Positions 30,301 through 34,581 are shown, numbered from the stretch's first letter. The stretch: DNA of 64,000 bases from Luidia sarsii (GCA_949987565.1 OX465115.1:4562873-4626872); one strand, 5' to 3'. Numbers and translations: made by a program. Notes: generated by a model not told the origin, from the sequence alone.

Positions 30301-30892
30301 TTTGCGATCCGATCCGCGATCCAAAACAATGTCCCCTCTTGGGATTTTTCGGAAACATCGCGAATGTTTGCCGGGCGCTGCAGTGTGTGTGAAAACTGTC
30401 CAAAAGAGAAAATCGATAATTCACATCCCACAGTTCAGTGCGCGCAGATAATCATCTGGCATCCCCACAACCAGCTGTTTGTCTTTCACTTGGCTGCGCG
30501 CAAACCGTACATTTTACGAGCAAACCTGCGCGCGCAGTCCGAAAAGTGCCTCGGCTGGGTCACATTCCAGGTTAGGTCGCATTTCAGGCATGTGCAGTTT
30601 GGCCCGCATAGATTTTTGAATCGCGATTCACGTTTAGACAAATTTTGCCGTGCGTGGACATGCGTTGTTTTCTGATTCGCGATCCACTATTACATAATTT
30701 TCCTAATGGGAATGCACCTGTTAATGGAAGAAGCTGTCAGATGTTTAACTCGTGGGGTGTGGGTTTTTCCCCCCTCTCACTCGCTGTAGAGTAATTGGTC
30801 CAATGCAGAATATGGAGGATTTCAGTGAGGCCTTCAACTGCCCAGTCGGAAGCTACATGAACCCCAAGGAGAAATGCAAGATCTGGTATTAG
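3619..30892 (+). CDS. M13 zinc endopeptidase (neprilysin/ECE-like), 22 coding exons
   Basis: This entry covers the whole spliced gene: 2319 nt in 22 exons encoding 772 residues, close to the family norm of 740-780. The product should be a type II membrane ectoenzyme that cleaves extracellular peptides. Residues 1-27 are cytosolic and 28-51 form the signal anchor. A cysteine-rich ectodomain follows (GLCTKEQCF near 71-79; [14 protein letters not shown] at 94-107), then the M13_N helical half and the catalytic half. Seen directly: NAFY substrate motif at 568-571, HEITH zinc site at 609-613, GENIAD at 670-675 with E671 as third zinc ligand, HSPGRYR at 733-739, and an end CKIWY. Known M13 members usually end CxxW, so the extra Tyr is odd. 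Every exon has AG/GT borders and compatible phases. The M13 assignment is firm, but neprilysin versus ECE cannot be separated here. Extra 5' non-coding exons are possible. Introns are loaded with mobile elements. Confidence 0.95.
3800..4290. repeat. 80-89 bp tandem repeat in intron 1
   Basis: Six or so tandem copies of an 80-89 bp unit share GCCACTTCCCATAGGCTTGT, GTGTGGGGCTTCTACACTGT and CTATGGAAGCCACTAGCT. The internal copies are near-identical and the outer ones diverge. The CTATGGGAAGTGGC and CAGCCGCT parts resemble the MITE pair at 33106-33364, so the array may have grown from one such insertion. Confidence 0.75.
4465..4569 (+). CDS. M13 peptidase exon 2
   Basis: The exon follows the acceptor TTGCATGCAG and ends at donor GTGATG (phases 1 to 1). 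It encodes the end of the anchor (VVFALQKKD), an acidic stalk and GLCTKEQCF, the first disulfide pair typical of M13 ectodomains. Confidence 0.85.
4918..5180. mobile_element. MITE with GGCTTAGGCTCGGGC termini
   Basis: The inverted ends are CGAAATGAAGGCTTAGGCTC on the left and GAGCCTAAGCCTTCATTTCG on the right, flanking about 200 bp of non-coding sequence. Related copies are at 21868-22100 and, more diverged, at 22498-22740. The element lies in intron 2 of the M13 gene. Confidence 0.6.
5412..5573 (+). CDS. M13 peptidase exon 3
   Basis: The exon encodes [20 protein letters not shown] followed by YACSGW, the highly conserved start of the Peptidase_M13_N domain, up to DDLSDKLK. The acceptor is CACCACCAG, the donor GTGAGA, and the phases are 1 to 1. 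Confidence 0.93.
5685..5990. repeat. fragments of dispersed repeats in intron 3
   Basis: Positions 5690-5745 (CCTTCTTTTGTGTTCACTCC) match the body of the hammerhead-type repeat seen complete at 63430-63805. Positions 5940-5985 hold a minus-strand piece of the tRNA-derived SINE (GGACTTGAACCCGAGACCTC). No exon is seen. Confidence 0.5.
6110..6193 (+). CDS. M13 peptidase exon 4
   Basis: The short exon between CACGGGCAG and GTAAGA encodes [20 protein letters not shown] and then DYESCRDL. It has the helical, cysteine-containing character of the M13_N domain. The phases are 1 to 1. Confidence 0.85.
6225..6880 (+). mobile_element. tRNA-derived SINE cluster
   Basis: A head segment (GAATGAAAGCGGGCGCTTGA, CCCTGGAGATGTACGGCAGT) is followed by two tRNA-like segments. 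One is at about 6610-6700 (CTAAGGGCTGGATAGGTCAG, box-B-like GGTCTCGGGTTCAAGCCCC). The other is at about 6790-6855 (GTCTCTTGTTCAAGTCCCGG). The box A/box B spacing is that of a tRNA, but the acceptor stems are broken. The same family recurs at 27555-27662, 57240-57465, 58165-58430, 59870-60150 and 63830 to the window end. Confidence 0.65.
6995..7212 (+). CDS. M13 peptidase exon 5
   Basis: The exon encodes [20 protein letters not shown], then WPVLG, an N-glycosylation sequon NQT, and the [15 protein letters not shown] segment. This corresponds to the conserved 'GGWP' and 'DPknsn' stretch of M13_N. The acceptor is GGACTGCAG, the donor GTGAGT, and the phases are 1 to 0. Confidence 0.92.
7685..7735. 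repeat. C-run/A-run homopolymer tract
   Basis: A run of C is followed by a run of about 25 A in intron 5. It is probably the tail of a retroposed sequence. Confidence 0.5.
8161..8336. repeat. hammerhead-type dispersed repeat, inverted pair
   Basis: Two arms of the family are inverted around GGCATCAAAAGG. Each carries a GGTCC-loop-GGATC hairpin, with flanks ATGTTGCAGACTGCTTACTG on the left. The GAAAC element is altered to AAAAC in this copy, so the ribozyme-like core is degenerate. Confidence 0.6.
8429..8500 (+). CDS. M13 peptidase exon 6
   Basis: The exon follows the acceptor TTTATTTCAG and encodes [20 protein letters not shown] then RKSL, ending before GTAGGA (phase 0 to 0). This is a variable part of M13_N. 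The exon is supported by frame continuity on both sides rather than by strong residue conservation. Confidence 0.7.
8625..9418. repeat. GGCA/GGCG tetranucleotide microsatellite (0.8 kb)
   Basis: An almost pure (GGCA)n array is interrupted by (GGCG)n blocks, the longest at about 9045-9134, and occasional frameshifting GGGCA units. It fills most of the 1.04-kb intron 6. Long open frames on both strands (Leu-Pro-Ala-Cys or Gly-Arg-Gln-Ala repeats) are by-products of the tetranucleotide. Runs of GGGC on the plus strand could form G-quadruplexes. Confidence 0.97.
9545..9610 (+). CDS. M13 peptidase exon 7
   Basis: The exon encodes [20 protein letters not shown] then SK, between acceptor CCTTTCAG and donor GTATAC, phase 0 to 0. 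It is part of the variable loop before the conserved 'AYLQYMVDVA' helix. Confidence 0.78.
9673..9760 (-). repeat. hammerhead-type dispersed repeat, degenerate copy
   Basis: It contains GTTTCGATCCTAGCAGGACG and a diverged inverted partner (GTTAGGATTGAAAGGGGAGA). It is a fragmentary member of the family described at 12248-12410. Confidence 0.45.
9889..10005 (+). CDS. M13 peptidase exon 8
   Basis: The exon encodes [20 protein letters not shown] then [19 protein letters not shown]. This matches the M13_N helix 'AYLqymvdva.LLGa...a......v..fE..la'. The acceptor follows a long T run, the donor is GTAAGA, and the phases are 0 to 0. Confidence 0.92.
10065..10510 (+). repeat. dispersed repeat shared with 49.9-50.3 kb
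   Basis: It shares blocks with 49970-50260: AAGATGGCTCCGCC, GGGATGCT followed by CCTTGCAGAAATT, and GGGTAATTAGCAGAAAATCC. It is non-coding, of unknown class, and lies in intron 8. Confidence 0.55.
10725..10790 (+). CDS. M13 peptidase exon 9
   Basis: The exon encodes [20 protein letters not shown] then GV between TTTTTGACAG and GTAAGT, phase 0 to 0. It corresponds to the segment before the 'DW..fl' helix of M13_N. Confidence 0.8.
11087..11442. mobile_element. Penelope-like pLTR remnant, inverted arms
   Basis: The left arm (about 11113-11217: GGAGTAGGTTTGCGGCGACA, TTCTGAAAAGAACCGGAGGA) and the right arm (about 11362-11442: TTCCTCCGGTCCTTTTCAGA, ATGGTGTCACTGCAAGCCTA) are inverted relatives. 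The inner part carries a hammerhead-like core at 11323-11362. The layout equals the ends of the larger Penelope-like remnant at 39031-40757 with the coding part deleted. Confidence 0.55.
11323..11362 (+). ncRNA. hammerhead ribozyme-like motif (Penelope type)
   Basis: CTGAAGA (11326-11332) is followed by a stem II candidate (GATCAG/CTGTTC with one mismatch), then GAAAC and GTC at 11352-11359. CTC before the core pairs with GAG after the cleavage site as a short stem I. Stem III is reduced to AC/GU, as reported for Penelope-like element hammerheads. Activity is untested and the assignment rests on fold and core alone. Confidence 0.5.
11515..11840 (+). mobile_element. tRNA-derived SINE, second family
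   Basis: Positions 11690-11757 resemble a whole tRNA: GCTCGGGTGGTCAAGTGGTT gives a D-arm/box A, and GCGGGTTCGAATCCCGCCCG gives a T-arm/box B. The acceptor stem pairs with one mismatch. The body that follows (GGCACTGATGAGCACTCAGT, GTTTATCACGTCGAGTAAGG) also precedes it at 11523-11575. Relatives are at 14040-14160 and 42915-43090 (minus) and 26900-27005 (tail). The tailed, repeated context argues for a SINE rather than a functional tRNA. Confidence 0.6.
11851..11987 (+). CDS. M13 peptidase exon 10
   Basis: The exon encodes [40 protein letters not shown] and ATQDD, ending mid-codon before GTAAGC (phase 0 to 2). The 'DW..f...m' and 'v.y.p.Y...l' pattern is typical of M13_N. The sequon NVT is a possible glycosylation site. 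Confidence 0.92.
12243..12410. repeat. hammerhead-type dispersed repeat, best inverted copy
   Basis: This is a complete palindromic copy: GGGCC-TGAC arms, two opposed 39-nt ribozyme-like motifs (12248-12286 minus, 12299-12337 plus), then the family flank GATTTGCATATTGGTAATTT and GTCAGTAAGCAGTTTGCAAC. It lies in intron 10. It gives the clearest view of the family consensus. Confidence 0.75.
12299..12337 (+). ncRNA. minimal hammerhead-like fold with U3-A8
   Basis: Read 5' to 3': GCCT (stem I), TTGAGAA (core; canonical CUGANGA with C3 to U and G8 to A), A, GGTCC-TGCTA-GGATC (stem II hairpin with one G-U), GAAAC, GTC, AGGC (stem I partner). GCCT/AGGC and GGTCC/GGATC pair as required and GAAA/GTC match the hammerhead rule. 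The minus-strand partner at 12248-12286 has the same layout. It is either an altered hammerhead or a decayed descendant. Cleavage is not shown. Confidence 0.5.
12581..12803 (+). CDS. M13 peptidase exon 11
   Basis: The exon encodes [60 protein letters not shown] and [14 protein letters not shown]. It carries the conserved 'l.NYl.wr.v', 'p.RW..Cv..v......a.g..yv...F......' segment of M13. The acceptor is TTCACTACAG, the donor GTCGGT, and the phases are 2 to 0. GC content is higher than in the flanking introns. Confidence 0.96.
13320..13390. repeat. A-rich / AAT microsatellite
   Basis: A run of A is followed by (AAT)n in intron 11. It is low-complexity sequence. Confidence 0.7.
13749..13847 (+). 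CDS. M13 peptidase exon 12
   Basis: The exon encodes [20 protein letters not shown] then [13 protein letters not shown], matching 'm...i...f...L....WmD..Tk..A..K'. The acceptor is GTCCTCAG, the donor GTCAGC, and the phases are 0 to 0. The 7.6-kb intron that follows contains the BEN-domain element. Confidence 0.95.
13889..14025. repeat. hammerhead-type dispersed repeat
   Basis: This inverted copy has CTGACGTTTTGATCCTAGCA and a degenerate partner. The flank GTCATTTTAGTCAGGGAGCA matches the family end. Confidence 0.6.
14600..15200 (+). repeat. left subterminal GGCATCA/GGTCATCA array
   Basis: There are more than fifteen GGCATCA and about ten GGTCATCA words, many within a higher-order unit of the form CATCAAAAGGTCATCAAATC, AGCCATCAAAAGGCATCACC, CAGATCAGG. 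The motif orientation is plus here and minus in the right array, so it is symmetric about the element. Confidence 0.85.
15382..15387 (-). promoter_or_regulatory. polyadenylation signal AATAAA
   Basis: AATAAA on the minus strand lies about 210 nt downstream of the BEN-gene stop codon (15594-15596). It suggests the transcript ends inside the element. Confidence 0.45.
15594..15709 (-). CDS. BEN gene exon 4 (domain C-terminus and stop)
   Basis: After acceptor CTCTTCCAG the exon encodes the last 37 residues, [30 protein letters not shown] and RRAKPAE, then TAG. The join to exon 3 creates a Ser codon (A|GC). The helix pattern matches the end of BEN domains. Confidence 0.75.
15594..18565 (-). CDS. 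BEN-domain protein inside the TIR element (four exons)
   Basis: The exons are, in gene order, 18565-18319, 16686-16582, 16263-16026 and 15709-15594. Exon 1 (82 codons) encodes a basic N-terminus then [14 protein letters not shown] and [18 protein letters not shown], which resembles the SH3/Tudor-like segment preceding BEN domains in several invertebrate proteins. Exon 2 is a low-complexity Ser/Thr/Arg linker. Exons 3-4 encode the BEN domain: [40 protein letters not shown], then [20 protein letters not shown] and [15 protein letters not shown] domains bind DNA and recruit chromatin factors. The joins exon 2-3 and 3-4 are in phase. Exon 1 to 2 is not, unless the acceptor lies 7 nt further in or an exon is missed. 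A polyadenylation signal lies at 15382-15387. The product is probably nuclear. Host-gene capture by a transposon is the inference. Confidence 0.75.
16026..16263 (-). CDS. BEN gene exon 3 (domain core)
   Basis: After acceptor TTTTTCATCAG the exon encodes [60 protein letters not shown] and [19 protein letters not shown]. 'LLL.LFsreELa.s' is the BEN signature helix region. The donor is GTAAGT. Confidence 0.78.
16582..16686 (-). CDS. BEN gene exon 2 (linker)
   Basis: A 105-nt open segment lies between TATGTGCAG and [41 protein letters not shown]. It joins exon 3 in phase. Its join to exon 1 needs an alternative acceptor (CCCAGAG) or an extra exon, so its start is uncertain. Confidence 0.5.
16813..17505. 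repeat. internal duplicated block A of the BEN element
   Basis: It begins GCGGCCGCGGTAGATCGAGC and runs to CCGTCCACCGCCGACCAGCG. It is a direct copy of block B at 20093-20754 with high identity, small indels and the same order throughout. It lies in BEN intron 1. Confidence 0.85.
17630..18100. repeat. nested dispersed repeat within BEN intron 1
   Basis: Positions 17665-17760 (GACAGTTTCACAGGTATTTT, GTGTGAACCATTTTGCATAC) match the reverse complement of 51800-51910. The GGTGACTTGTCGGGTCCAAA end at 17856 matches 52112-52135. An AT-rich TTA/CTA tract follows at 17880-17990. No exon is seen. Confidence 0.5.
18101..18240. repeat. near-perfect palindrome, 67-bp arms
   Basis: Arms 18101-18167 and 18174-18240 are reverse complements with one mismatch around a 6-bp spacer (ACAGTC). 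Each arm carries GTGACTTGTTGGGTCCAAGT. It would form a cruciform or a very stable RNA hairpin in BEN intron 1. Confidence 0.9.
18319..18565 (-). CDS. BEN gene exon 1 (start, SH3/Tudor-like segment)
   Basis: The ATG at 18565 opens [40 protein letters not shown] and later [19 protein letters not shown]. It ends in phase 1 at the strong donor GGTAAGTG. The 'W.d......s.v...........g....VkWkg..Y.AkiL' pattern resembles the N-terminal chromatin-reader-like fold of BEN proteins (inference). Confidence 0.65.
18566..20092. other. 5' region of the BEN gene, with TACATG tract
   Basis: The segment between BEN exon 1 and block B has no recognised exon. Positions 19080-19250 are rich in TACATG/ACATGT words. 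Positions 19738-19790 are AT-rich TTAATTAA repeats. It probably contains the BEN promoter, but no TATA element can be assigned with confidence. Confidence 0.4.
20093..20754. repeat. internal duplicated block B of the BEN element
   Basis: This is a direct copy of block A (16813-17505), starting GCGGCCGCGGTAGATCGAGC and ending GTCCACCGCCGACCATGTAC. It lacks short stretches present in A (for example near 16870 and 17215). It lies upstream of the BEN gene, so A and B bracket its first exon. Confidence 0.85.
20925..21300 (-). repeat. right subterminal array
   Basis: Tandem GATGCCCTATGATGACCTTC-type units on the plus strand read GGTCATCATAGGGCATC on the minus strand. This is the mirror image of the left array at 14600-15200, with unit spacing of about 21 bp. 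Confidence 0.85.
21415..21492 (+). CDS. M13 peptidase exon 13
   Basis: The exon encodes [20 protein letters not shown] then NAEYAG, the conserved M13 'K...i...iGyP.wi.d...L...y' stretch. The acceptor is GCAATTGCAG, the donor GTAGGT, and the phases are 0 to 0. The acceptor is intact only 85 bp after the BEN element ends. Confidence 0.95.
21652..22100 (-). mobile_element. TTAA-type MITE copy c plus GGCTTAGG MITE copy
   Basis: Positions 21652-21876 are a reverse copy of the element at 160-526 (CTGGGATGCTGTACTTCCCT, TTTATTACTCGCAAGTAATA). It is directly abutted by a copy of the element at 4918-5180 (AAAGGCTTAGGCTCGGGCTT up to TAAGCCTTCATTTCAATGG). Both lie in intron 13 and are truncated at the junction. 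Confidence 0.55.
22152..22258 (+). CDS. M13 peptidase exon 14
   Basis: The exon encodes [35 protein letters not shown] and part of a Leu codon, phase 0 to 2, between CCACACAG and GTAAGT. It matches 'd.yf.n.l.........l..l...' upstream of the substrate-binding loop. Confidence 0.92.
22498..22740. mobile_element. MITE, diverged GGCTTAGGCTC family
   Basis: The ends are CCGGCTTAGGCTCAGGCTCC and GGAGCCAAAGCCTTAGCCAGG, inverted around about 190 bp. It is a diverged relative of the element at 4918-5180. Confidence 0.5.
22835..22896 (+). CDS. M13 peptidase exon 15 (substrate-binding motif)
   Basis: The exon encodes [20 protein letters not shown]. The VNAFY motif (residues 567-571) binds the substrate backbone in neprilysin. 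The acceptor is TCTATCTAG, the donor GTGAGT, and the phases are 2 to 1. Confidence 0.95.
23146..23312. repeat. 10-bp minisatellite (ATGACACATA)n
   Basis: About 17 tandem decamers with occasional substitutions (CATAC, CATTA) lie in intron 15. There are no spacers of unique sequence, so it is not a CRISPR. Confidence 0.95.
23500..23551 (+). CDS. M13 peptidase exon 16
   Basis: The exon encodes [16 protein letters not shown] plus split codons for Leu and Trp, matching the invariant 'FPAgiLqpPfy'. The donor is GTTCGT, a weak 5' splice site, but only this border keeps the W-Y-S-N-Y-G-G reading into exon 17. Confidence 0.93.
23617..23742. repeat. hammerhead-type dispersed repeat
   Basis: This inverted copy has CTGACGTTTCGATCCTGGCA and GGTCCTGCTCGGATCGAAAT. 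The flank GTTGCAAACTGCTCACTGAC is present. Intron 16. Confidence 0.6.
24010..24077 (+). CDS. M13 peptidase exon 17 (HExxH zinc site)
   Basis: The exon encodes [20 protein letters not shown] then NN. HEITH (609-613) supplies two zinc-ligand histidines and the catalytic Glu. The acceptor is CCGATGCAG, the donor GTAAGT, and the phases are 2 to 1. FDNN replaces the more usual FDDQ. Confidence 0.97.
24185..24346. repeat. 20-bp minisatellite, left part
   Basis: About eight copies of TGACGGGTTATAGGTGATTG lie here. The array is interrupted at 24347 by the hAT-like element and resumes at 25971. Confidence 0.92.
24347..25970 (+). mobile_element. hAT-like non-autonomous transposon, 1.6 kb
   Basis: The element runs from TAAGGGTCGGAC to GTCCGACCCTTA (inverted 12-bp ends). 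It is flanked on both sides by the 8-bp GTTATAGG (24339-24346 and 25971-25978), where an uninterrupted array unit has one copy. An 8-bp duplication is the hAT hallmark. Subterminal AAACGTTTAAAC words occur at both ends. The interior has no recognisable transposase. A related inverted copy is at 52459-53501. Confidence 0.75.
25971..26642. repeat. 20-bp minisatellite, right part
   Basis: About 33 copies of the TTATAGGTGATTGTGACGGG unit continue the array at 24185-24346. Variant positions (GGCG, GGCA, GACAAG) occur in repeated orders, suggesting block duplications. Confidence 0.95.
26697..26827 (+). CDS. M13 peptidase exon 18
   Basis: The exon encodes [40 protein letters not shown] and NRN, matching 'Gr.yDkdGnl..WW......f....qc...qy'. 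The phases are 1 to 0, with acceptor CCATTGCAG and donor GTGAGC. The acceptor lies only 55 bp after the minisatellite. Confidence 0.97.
26900..27265. repeat. SINE tail and hammerhead-type repeat in intron 18
   Basis: Positions 26920-27005 match the tail of the second tRNA-SINE family (TACATTCTCCTTGATGCAAA). Positions 27133-27265 are an inverted hammerhead-type copy with intact CTTTGAGAAAGGTCCTGCTA and GGATCGAAACGTCAGGCCCT on the plus strand. Confidence 0.6.
27323..27388 (+). CDS. M13 peptidase exon 19 (GENIAD)
   Basis: The exon encodes [20 protein letters not shown] then FK. Glu671 of GENIAD is the third zinc ligand and Asp675 positions a zinc-site His in the family. The acceptor follows a 20-nt T run, and the phases are 0 to 0. 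Confidence 0.97.
27555..27662 (-). mobile_element. tRNA-derived SINE, minus strand
   Basis: On the minus strand, CTAAGGGCTGTACAACTCGG (A-box region) and GGTCTCGGGTTCATGTCCCA (B-box region) precede CAAAGTTTTCTTTGTC. It is the same family as at 6225-6880. Confidence 0.6.
27921..28007 (+). CDS. M13 peptidase exon 20
   Basis: The exon encodes [20 protein letters not shown] then QMFFLSMSQ, matching 'AY.......lpgl.ft..QlFFl.faq'. The phases are 0 to 0, with donor GTAAAT. Confidence 0.96.
28118..29220. repeat. composite of hammerhead-type repeats in intron 20
   Basis: A long minus-strand copy (28118-28560) includes the purine-rich body (GGGAAGGGCAAGGAGTGGGG on the plus strand) and the CCTCCTGGATGTTGAGACAA segment. 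It is followed by a partial copy at 28600-28712 and a plus-strand copy at 29040-29215 (TTTGAGAAAGGTCCCGCTAC). The same body occurs at 35184-35620 and 63430-63805. No intact open frame. Confidence 0.6.
29475..29842 (+). mobile_element. TTAA-type MITE, copy d
   Basis: The left end is TTAAAGGCCCTACACAACAT and the right end CAATGTTGTATAAGGCCTTT. It has the same body and central GACTTGCGAGTAATAAACTA as copies a-c. The right TTAA is altered to TTAT. Intron 20. Confidence 0.6.
29966..30042 (+). CDS. M13 peptidase exon 21 (catalytic His segment)
   Basis: The exon encodes [20 protein letters not shown] then SPGRY plus part of Arg. His733 in HSPGRYR matches the transition-state-stabilising His711 of neprilysin ('HsP...R'). 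The phases are 0 to 2, with donor GTAAGC. Confidence 0.96.
30790..30892 (+). CDS. M13 peptidase exon 22 (C-terminus and stop)
   Basis: The exon encodes [20 protein letters not shown] then [13 protein letters not shown] and TAG. The pattern 'Rv.g...n...F...f.C..gs.mnp...C..w' is invariant in M13. One residue (Tyr) follows the usual terminal Trp. Confidence 0.96.
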
Positions 30893-31952
30893 GGTAGGCC
30901 TACGCAGCAGGTCAGCGACTCAGCGTGAACTGATGGCACTTGTTACAGAAAATGAGTTTCCCGCTTGAAAACTCTTGAGGGCGCACTATCGTGAATCGCC
31001 CGCATTAAGTCGACTGTACGATAATGTGCAGTGTTACTCAGAACTGGTTAATCCAAAATTAGGAGGGCCTGACGTCGTTTTGATTGGAGCAGGACCTTTC
31101 CCAAAGGCCTTTCGGCAAAAAGAAAAGACCTTTCTGCTTTTGAGAAAGGTCCTGCTAGGATCGAAACATCGGGCACTCCTAAAATGATTTGATATGCACA
31201 ATTTGGTTATTTTTAGTCAGTAAGTAGTTTGCAACTTGTTTGCATATCACAAAACTAATTGAGAAAAGTTTTCATAAGTTTTCCTATAGAGCAGACATAT
31301 CTAAGAAGTGACTGACAAGAAAATTAAGGTTAGGTTGTGGGGTTGATTGTTTATTTTAATGACCATCCAAAGGTCACATCCTCCGAATTGTAAACGTGAG
31401 ACGATTGTGCTAATTTCATTTGAAATCATTCAGGGAGTGGTATAATAAGCGTAATGTGTACATGTCTAATGCCTTGGTTTATAAGAGAAACATATTTTGA
31501 TCCATATAAAAGTGAATCTAAATCTATATTTTGTCAGTAACTGCATTTTTCATGATCCTGAGCTAAGTCAGTACTATGAATAATATTTTACACCGTGGGA
31601 ATAATTATGAAAGAGTAAATGGGGAATATACTATATTTTTTATTCTGTATCAAAATTATGTATGTTTGTTTTTCAAAATTGCTTTTGAGGTACATTGCAT
31701 TAGGCATATCTACTTTGTAGCACAAAAACTTAAGCTTGAATCTTTCCAAATTCGGGCACTTTTTTATTCTAAAGTTTCAAGTGACACTAAGACTCGGTAT
31801 TTGCACTTGATGTATAAAATGCCACCTCAAAAGCAATGTTGAAGCCATCCGAGGATATAGTATAATTATTGTGAAATGATGAAAAAGTTACAGTACTTCA
31901 AAAAATGTCCTCAATTTATTAGCTAATCATTTGTTTTGTTTTCATTAATAAA
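30893..31952 (+). other. probable 3' UTR of the M13 gene
   Basis: No exon is seen. A hammerhead-type repeat lies at 31062-31250. The first clear AATAAA is at 31947-31952, so the transcript may run about 1 kb past the stop. AT content rises towards the end, as expected of a 3' UTR. Confidence 0.4.
31062..31250. repeat. hammerhead-type dispersed repeat
   Basis: This inverted copy has a plus-strand TTTTGAGAAAGGTCCTGCTA and GGATCGAAACATCGGGCACT, flanked by AGTCAGTAAGTAGTTTGCAA. It lies in the likely 3' UTR. Confidence 0.6.
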
Positions 31953-32052
31953 ACACCTTTCCACTTTTATTTCTCAATTAAATAGTTCATAATCCGTATT
32001 TCCTTGGTTTGTTTGACTTAAATAGTAAATTTATTTTGCTGTACTTTTATTG

Positions 32053-32306
32053 TCCGGGAAGCACTATCTGGGCTTCAGCCGGGTAGCTCATGAATAATTC
32101 AACAAAGTGACGTAGAAGTGAAGTGAATATCTTAATAGGTACATGTACACTGTACATTGTGCAGTACATGTACATTATTCATATACGTCATAATGTTGAA
32201 TTATTCATGATCTACCCGGCTGGAGCCCAGATATTGCTTCCCAAGTTGTTCATATACGTCATAATGTTGAATTATTCATGACCTGCCCGGCTGGAGCCCA
32301 GATAGT
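32053..32306. mobile_element. foldback/MITE with three related arms
   Basis: The left arm at 32057-32110 (GGGAAGCACTATCTGGGCTT) is inverted relative to 32190-32241 (TGGAGCCCAGATATTGCTTC). A third arm at 32253-32312 is a direct repeat of the second. TACATGTACA words lie between. It is non-coding. Confidence 0.55.
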
Positions 32307-32312
32307 GCTTCC

Positions 32313-33105
32313 CCTTATGGTCCATCATGCATGGAGTCCACCAGTGCTCCCCATAAGCCCATTTCCAGCAAGTTTGGAATTTCAAATTTGGGGGTCGAAA
32401 AATTAATGATTTTTATTCTAATGGGTTTGGAAATGAGGCTGAGAGCAGGCGAATCTCTCGGACATGCATTCTGCAAAAAAGCGAACCAACATTTTCATCG
32501 AACAGGAATCTGACGAGATCATTGAACCACTGACCTTTCCCCAGCCAATTACCCCCTTCCAATTAAGATGCAACACACGAGTCTTGCAGACTCAATGAGT
32601 TGATCATGGCGGTGCCCATAAATGGACAAGTCAAGAGGTATCGCACCAATACCTATGGTCATTACATCTCCGCCCAGCAATACTGGTGCTGAAGTATTTC
32701 AATGCTTATCAGGCAGCTGACTTTTAGAATGAAACCCTTGGCCTGCAGCACACTTGCTGCTAAATGCAAATGCATCCCTACTTGATACAATAAAGCGATC
32801 TAACCCCCCTTTTCAACCCCTGGGCTTCCATACAATCTAACTTGGAACTCCTTTAGCTTGTGAACCGCAGAACACATTCCTCGATCAACATAAAAGGCAA
32901 TTACAATAGTTGATTCTTTGGCCTAGCCAACCCCCCATACAATCCAAAGCTTACTTGATACAATCAGGCGATTGATGATTAACCCTTTTTTCTCAAGCCC
33001 TGGGATGGGCTGCCCGTACAATTGAAACTTGCCATTCAGATAGCTTTTTGTAGTGCCCCCCAAAAATGCTATCACCATCCACGCATGGCCAAGAGTGATT
33101 AGACT
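32313..33105. other. intergenic, nothing recognised
   Basis: No exon, RNA gene or known repeat is recognised. The text from 32740 to 33010 has a loosely repeated CTTGATACAATxAxGCGATY pattern (about 32781 and 32953), suggesting an old duplication. Confidence 0.4.
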
Positions 33106-33364
33106 GTGTCCGAATCTACTGGCTGCGGCTAGAAGTAACACGCAACCCTATGGGAACTGGCCGCAGCCGCTCGTTAACGACTTCCATAGACTCGTGTGCC
33201 GTAAGCCAATGAAATCGGACGCAGCCTATAAGGTCGTGTCCGAATTCATTGGCTGCGGCTAGGAGTAACACGCAACTCTATGGGAACTGGCCGCAGCCGC
33301 TTGGTGACGACTCCCGTAGGCTCACGTGTGCTTCCAAGCCGTAGCCAATGAATTCGGACGCGGC
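33106..33364. mobile_element. two tandem MITEs with CCGAATTCATTGGCTGCGGC ends
   Basis: Copies at 33106-33228 and 33234-33364 each start GTGTCCGAAT and end with its inverse (AATGAATTCGGACGCGGC). They share ATGGGAACTGGCCGCAGCCG in the middle. A third end occurs at 5178-5205 (CAACGAATTCGGACACGGCC). Confidence 0.6.
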
Positions 33365-33724
33365 GTCTTTTGTCCCACCACCAAAACCAACATGGAGGAC
33401 GAGGCACCTAAATGTGATTGGAGTTAGGGCATGGGAACTGCTTCTACCCGGGAGACCGAAGCCTGGATTCGGCCCATGGGACAGCCAAAGCTGCCGACGG
33501 AAAGGTACACGTTTGCTTTCCTCTCGGTAAACAAGAATTCCTTGTCCACAAGCTCCGCAGTCCTTGGCGTTTTAACGAATTGGAGAGTGCACCCACGCAA
33601 CAGAAACGATTTTGAAAATGGCGCTCGGAAAAGCTTGCAACATTTTTCTCGAAACCCTTGCGTGCAGGATTTTAGTTTAATACCCGAATTTCCCGCACAG
33701 TTTAAATCTGGAATAACCCACGTA

Positions 33725-34290
33725 AATCCACAATAGACCACCTATTATTATGTAGGAAATAGACACTGTCTGGCACAACCACTTGCCGGAAAAATGGGCT
33801 CAAGTTTTTCCCAAAGTTGTGATTTTGTGAGGCGTATGTGTGGCGCCTATGTAGTAGTATGGTTTGTACACAGCCACGTGCTGACTGTCGTCTACTATGG
33901 CACACGCTTTAGAAAATCATGGGCAGGAGTTTAATACCTACACCGTAAAAGGGTGAAAAATGGCCCTCAATTCACAATAGACCACCTATTGTTATGTAGA
34001 CAATAGCTACCGGTATTGTCATGCACAACCACTTGCCCCACAAAAAAAAAATCAGTTTTCCACAAAAAAAGAAAGATTTTGTGGTCGGTCAGTACTCAGC
34101 TTTGCACAGAACATGCACTTCGCTATTCCTCCACATGTGCCACAGGTACACATCATAACATCATTATTTGGGGGAAAACTAGGTCCATTTGGGGGGGCAA
34201 GTGGTTGTGCCAGACAATGGCTTTTGTCTACATATTATAGTCATACCATAACAATATTAGGTCTTTTTTTAATTTGTGGATTAAAATAAG
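33725..34290. mobile_element. inverted-repeat element
   Basis: The left arm CACAATAGACCACCTATTAT with TGGCACAACCACTTGCC (33729-33787) is repeated at 33973-34036. It is inverted at 34185-34265 (GGCAAGTGGTTGTGCCAGAC). No coding capacity. A related element with ends AAATTAGACCAAATGTAATG / CATTACAATTGATGGCCTAA lies at 34808-35093. Confidence 0.5.
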
Positions 34291-34581
34291 GTATTTGATA
34301 TCCTTTTACCGTGTGGCCAATTAAAGTAAAATCTTTCCAGATGTTTTATGCTCCCAGCATTTTCTCAGATTTTTTCCTTTCAGGTTTGACGATGAGCAAC
34401 ATCTTATGAAGAACCTGCAGGAACAAGCTGTTCAATCGATAAGTGTACTTCTTATTTGTTTCATTCTGCCTTTGGGAAATGTCATCAGGCCCCCCTATTT
34501 GTTGATATTTACATTTTGCTCATTTTAGTCAGCAAGCAGTTTGTAACATATTTGCATAGTCCTCTTCTTACTTTAATCGCA

